Shown piece by piece: positions 7,385 to 10,380 of a stretch of DNA of 10,380 nt (the stretch's first letter is position 1; every line of letters starts with the position of its first letter). Origin of the DNA: Chloroflexota bacterium (GTDB lineage Bacteria > Chloroflexota > Anaerolineae > Anaerolineales > UBA4823); assembly GCA_012798185.1 (NCBI GenBank), contig JAAZNS010000067.1:1-10380 (forward strand), read 5' to 3'. Under the pieces are notes generated by a model. The model ran no database searches and was not told where the DNA came from. It worked only from the letters and a program-made list of their open reading frames with translations. Made by a program: the position numbers and the translations under genes.

Positions 7385-9032
7385 TTACCTGAAGCAATAC
7401 CTTTCTGAGCGAAAATGGGCATTGGGTTTTGCCATCTTCATTATGGTGGTTACCACAGTGCCATATTTTTGGGGTTATTGTGCGGAAAATCGAGAAATTC
7501 AAAACAGCTGGCGGTTTACTGGTTTCATATTTGGTGTTGAAGATGGGAATTCTTATATCGCCAAAGCATTGACTGGTATGGCTGGAGCCTGGTTATTTCG
7601 AACACCATACACAGCTATTCAACAGAAAGGCGTTATCGCATTCTTGCCTTATTTATTATTCGGCAAATTGGCTGCACCTCCTGGAACTCATGAACAGTTG
7701 GTTGCACTCTTTCAGTTATTCCGATTTTTTGCCGGCGTTCTTATGGTTTTAGCTACTTATGATTTTATTAAATATTTTGTTAACGACGAGAGAATGAGTC
7801 GATATGGAACGGTAATTGCCATCATAGGAGGGGGAATTGGCTGGCTTTTATTGCTTTTTGGAAAAAGCACAATTTTGGACAGTCTGCCACTGGAATTTTA
7901 TTCTCCTGAAGCATTTGGGTTTTTAAGTCTTTACGGTATTCCCCATCTGGCGATGGCACGTGCGCTTCTCTTGTGGGGATTGTTATGTCATTTTAAATTA
8001 TCATCAAGTATAAATATTGCCCGCTATCTTGAACCCGTATTCATTGGATTGATCTGGTTACTCGTAGCTTTATTGCAGCCATTAACAGCCATGGTTATGG
8101 GAATGGTTTTAGCAATTTACCCGGTGATTGTCATTATTCAGAACACAAAAACAATAAAACCTTTACAGATACTAAATAAGAATAAAATTAGGAACCAATT
8201 GAAAATATTCCTTCTCGAATTGCTTCCTCCGCTGCCATTTTTTATTTACTATTTTATATCAGCAACAACTGATGAATTTCTAAAAGCGTGGTCGGCTCAA
8301 AATATCATTTCTTCGCCACATCCTCTTCATTACTTGTTGGCATATTTTCTGTTGTTACCTTTCAGCTTCGTAGGTATTTATATCTCGCTAAAAAATAAAC
8401 AAACCCAGTACTATGTTCTATTTTGTTGGTTAATACTTTCTTTTGTGCTTGCATATAGTCCATTTACCATTCAACGCCGCTTAATCGATGGCATATGGGT
8501 TGTTTTAGTGATTTTTATGCTGGAAGGCTACCGCTGGGTGAGAAATGTGCATCCAAAACAGATATTTGGGTATTATCTTCCAATAATATCGATGCTCGTT
8601 ACTCCCTCCGCATTGATATTACTTGTCGGCGGTGTAATAACAGCGGCTCACCCTGCTGAGCCGGTTTTCCTGCCAGCAGCCGAAATTGGAGCATTTGAAT
8701 TCATCAATAGTTATGCACAATCGGGAGATATTGTTATCGCTGCATATGATACCGGTAATGCGTTACCTGCATGGGCGCCGGTGCGAGTATTATTAGGGCA
8801 TGGACCGGAAAGCGCTGATTTTGATTATTTTAAACAATTAATTGATCGATTTTACAACAGGAATTGGAATGATTCCGATCGTTTGGAAATTATCGATAAA
8901 TTCAGAATTCGTTTTGTCTTTTGGGGACCAAAAGAACAAAGATTGGGCGATTGGAACCCTGCTGAAGCAGCTTGGTTAACGAAAGTATTTGACTATGATG
9001 GCTATACTGTATATGAAGTGTTATACCCATAA
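7353..9032 (+). CDS. Polytopic membrane protein A', paralogue of the 3528-5132 gene
   Basis: A 559-residue membrane protein of the same unnamed GT-C-like family as protein A. Shared landmarks in the same order are VEDGNSYIAK (62-71, D64), GGGIGWL (159-165), LKAWSAQN (310-317), SPFTIQRR (369-376) and FVFWGPKEQRL (521-531). About 11-12 hydrophobic helices precede a soluble C-terminal part from about 435, and both proteins end in a short Val/Tyr-rich strand-like segment. The paralogues are far from identical, so the duplication is old. The start is uncertain. ATG 7353 follows AGGGA by 12 bases and overlaps the YfhO gene by 32 bases. TTG 7332 has no ribosome-binding site, and GTG 7365 has a weak GGA about 7 bases upstream. 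The function is presumably like A: sugar transfer or a related lipid-linked sugar step at the outer membrane face, inferred from topology only. Confidence 0.75.
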   Translation: MDIAVNKRESNYLKQYLSERKWALGFAIFIMVVTTVPYFWGYCAENREIQNSWRFTGFIFGVEDGNSYIAKALTGMAGAWLFRTPYTAIQQKGVIAFLPYLLFGKLAAPPGTHEQLVALFQLFRFFAGVLMVLATYDFIKYFVNDERMSRYGTVIAIIGGGIGWLLLLFGKSTILDSLPLEFYSPEAFGFLSLYGIPHLAMARALLLWGLLCHFKLSSSINIARYLEPVFIGLIWLLVALLQPLTAMVMGMVLAIYPVIVIIQNTKTIKPLQILNKNKIRNQLKIFLLELLPPLPFFIYYFISATTDEFLKAWSAQNIISSPHPLHYLLAYFLLLPFSFVGIYISLKNKQTQYYVLFCWLILSFVLAYSPFTIQRRLIDGIWVVLVIFMLEGYRWVRNVHPKQIFGYYLPIISMLVTPSALILLVGGVITAAHPAEPVFLPAAEIGAFEFINSYAQSGDIVIAAYDTGNALPAWAPVRVLLGHGPESADFDYFKQLIDRFYNRNWNDSDRLEIIDKFRIRFVFWGPKEQRLGDWNPAEAAWLTKVFDYDGYTVYEVLYP

Positions 9033-9066
9033 AAATAATTTAAGATAGATCGCCCGAATTGTAATT

Positions 9067-10380
9067 ATGCGTAAGATTTTCAGTTATTTTCATTATTTTT
9101 TTATAAATTACTGGCAATTCCTGCCAATATTCATATCAGCATTCATATTGGGATCACCATTTTTATTTAGCGGGAAAGTACTCTTTTGGGGAACGGTCAT
9201 TCTTCAGTTTATTCCCTGGCGGCATTATGCCTGGAAACTATTGTTTTCTGGTCATCTCCCGCTTTGGAATCCATTGGTTGGAATGGGGGCGCCGCTTTTT
9301 GCGAATTATCAATCAGCATTGTTATATCCTCCCAATTGGTTTTTATTCCTATTAGATAGCTTGGGCGGAATTAGCTGGTTAGCCTGGGGGCAAGGTTTTT
9401 TGGTAGTATTCCACTGGTGCCTGACCGGTGCGGGGATGATTTGTTTACTTAAGTGGCTGGGGGTTGGGAAATTTGGCCAGGCATTTGGAGGGGTGAGTTT
9501 TGGCTTATCCAGTTATATCGTGGGACGCGCCAGTTTTTTAAGCATCAATGCAGCAATTGCTTGGTTACCTTGGATCATTTTTTTTAATTCGAAATTAATG
9601 AGCGATATCAACCAATTGGGAAAACCTTCCAAACGTACTTTTATTATTTTAACAATGGTAATGGCATTACAGCTATTATCAGGCCATGCACAAACAACTT
9701 GGTATACTATTCTATTGATCTTCATATGGAATATTATCTGGGGATTTCGATGGGGGCGTGGACAAAAAGTCATCAAAACTGGCGGCCATATCTCTTTAAT
9801 AATCGCAAAGTATTGGTTATGGACGGCAATTTCGATTTTCTCTGCCGTATTAATATCTGCTGTACAGCTATTGCCAACATTCGAATATTTGCTTCAATCC
9901 CAACGATCTTCGGCGGTGGATATTGATCTGACAATGACCTATTCTTTTTGGCCTTGGCGGTTTTTTACCCTGTTTGCTCCGGGTATGTTTGGCTCACCAG
10001 TGACAGGGGATTATTGGGGATATGGGAACTATTGGGAGGATGCCCTTTATATTGGGCTGTTACCAATTTTAATTGTATTATGGGTAATTATTAACTGTTT
10101 TAAAAATCGTAAAGATATTTCCTCAACCAGTTATCCTGGCGCAGGGTCAATCGTATTATTTTTAGGTATGCTAAGCTTAATTTCACTGATGCTTGCCTTG
10201 GGTAAGAATCTACCTTTGTTCCCTTGGTTATATCGCTATGTGCCATCTTTCGACATGTTTCAAGCACCGACAAGAATATCGATCTGGGCGGTATTTTCAT
10301 TCACCATCCTAGCTGGCTTTGGTGTGGAATATCTCAGAAGACCCACATTAAAATCATTATATTGGACACGATTGGGCACC
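9067..10380 (+). CDS. YfhO-family polytopic membrane protein B', 3' end outside the window
   Basis: An open frame of 438 codons runs from ATG 9067 to the window edge. Against protein B (751 aa), the outer C-terminal domain and last helix are missing. YfhO-family blocks are clear: ILQFIPWRHYAWKLL (45-59), HLPLWNPLVGMGAPLFANYQ (63-82), a GHAQTTWY motif (206-213) and MFQAPTRISIW (397-407) followed by an LAGFGVEYL helix end. PLWNP and GHxQ are closer to the family consensus than in protein B. The residue before the ILQF block, usually Asp in the family as I recall it (GDxLLQFxPW), is Thr43 here. The gene follows A' after 34 bases with no clear ribosome-binding site or terminator and so looks co-transcribed. 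As the second YfhO-type gene it completes the A-B-A'-B' series. Frame and family are sure; substrate is unknown. Confidence 0.87.
   Translation, partial: MRKIFSYFHYFFINYWQFLPIFISAFILGSPFLFSGKVLFWGTVILQFIPWRHYAWKLLFSGHLPLWNPLVGMGAPLFANYQSALLYPPNWFLFLLDSLGGISWLAWGQGFLVVFHWCLTGAGMICLLKWLGVGKFGQAFGGVSFGLSSYIVGRASFLSINAAIAWLPWIIFFNSKLMSDINQLGKPSKRTFIILTMVMALQLLSGHAQTTWYTILLIFIWNIIWGFRWGRGQKVIKTGGHISLIIAKYWLWTAISIFSAVLISAVQLLPTFEYLLQSQRSSAVDIDLTMTYSFWPWRFFTLFAPGMFGSPVTGDYWGYGNYWEDALYIGLLPILIVLWVIINCFKNRKDISSTSYPGAGSIVLFLGMLSLISLMLALGKNLPLFPWLYRYVPSFDMFQAPTRISIWAVFSFTILAGFGVEYLRRPTLKSLYWTRLGT

Noticed and set aside
9033..9066. Terminator or separate promoter between A' and B'
   Set aside because: No hairpin with a T-run is seen. 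The only -10-like sequences (TAAGAT, TGTAAT) lack a matching -35 or fall too close to the ATG. Read-through transcription is the simpler view.
9513..9776. Minus-strand open frame, and a + strand frame at 9699-9926, inside the second YfhO gene
   Set aside because: The frame from 9067 runs uninterrupted through this region with clear YfhO motifs, so both are shadows.

Overview
The window looks like ordinary chromosomal DNA from a moderately AT-rich bacterium. My best guess is Chloroflexota, Anaerolineae-like. This rests on recall of family distribution (membrane-anchored NACHT-HEAT proteins, runs of YfhO-type and GT-C-like membrane proteins, a zinc-ribbon coiled-coil gene), not on a search. I see no phage genes, transposase, CRISPR array, tRNA or rRNA.

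Left part (1-3430). The 3' end of a DUF167/YggU gene enters on the + strand and collides tail-to-tail with a two-gene minus-strand operon. That operon reads, in transcription order, a C4 zinc-ribbon coiled-coil protein (233 aa) and then a large membrane-anchored NACHT-type NTPase with C-terminal HEAT repeats (837 aa). The second gene starts at a TTG three bases after the first gene's stop. Its Shine-Dalgarno sequence lies in the last codons of the first gene, so the two are probably translationally coupled.

Centre (3389-3527). A 139-bp divergent intergenic region carries one plausible sigma-70-type promoter in each direction. Each -10 element ends only 6-7 bases before the start codon, which suggests that both operons begin with leaderless mRNAs.

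Right part (3528-10380). Four co-directional, tightly packed membrane-protein genes form an alternating A-B-A'-B' series. A (534 aa) and A' (559 aa) are clear paralogues of an unnamed polytopic family with a GT-C glycosyltransferase look. Both have a DGNSY(L/I)AK motif in the first outer loop, an AQN motif, a QRR motif and a C-terminal FWG motif. B (751 aa) and B' (at least 438 aa, running off the end) are YfhO-family polytopic proteins. The series looks like an operon (4-nt overlap, about 32-nt overlap, 34-nt gap). By family analogy it would move or attach lipid-linked sugars at the outer face of the membrane, but substrate and product cannot be read from the sequence.

The points most worth a second look are the duplicated A-B module and its uncharacterised A family, the membrane-anchored NACHT-HEAT protein with an unusual sensor region, and the paired leaderless promoters.
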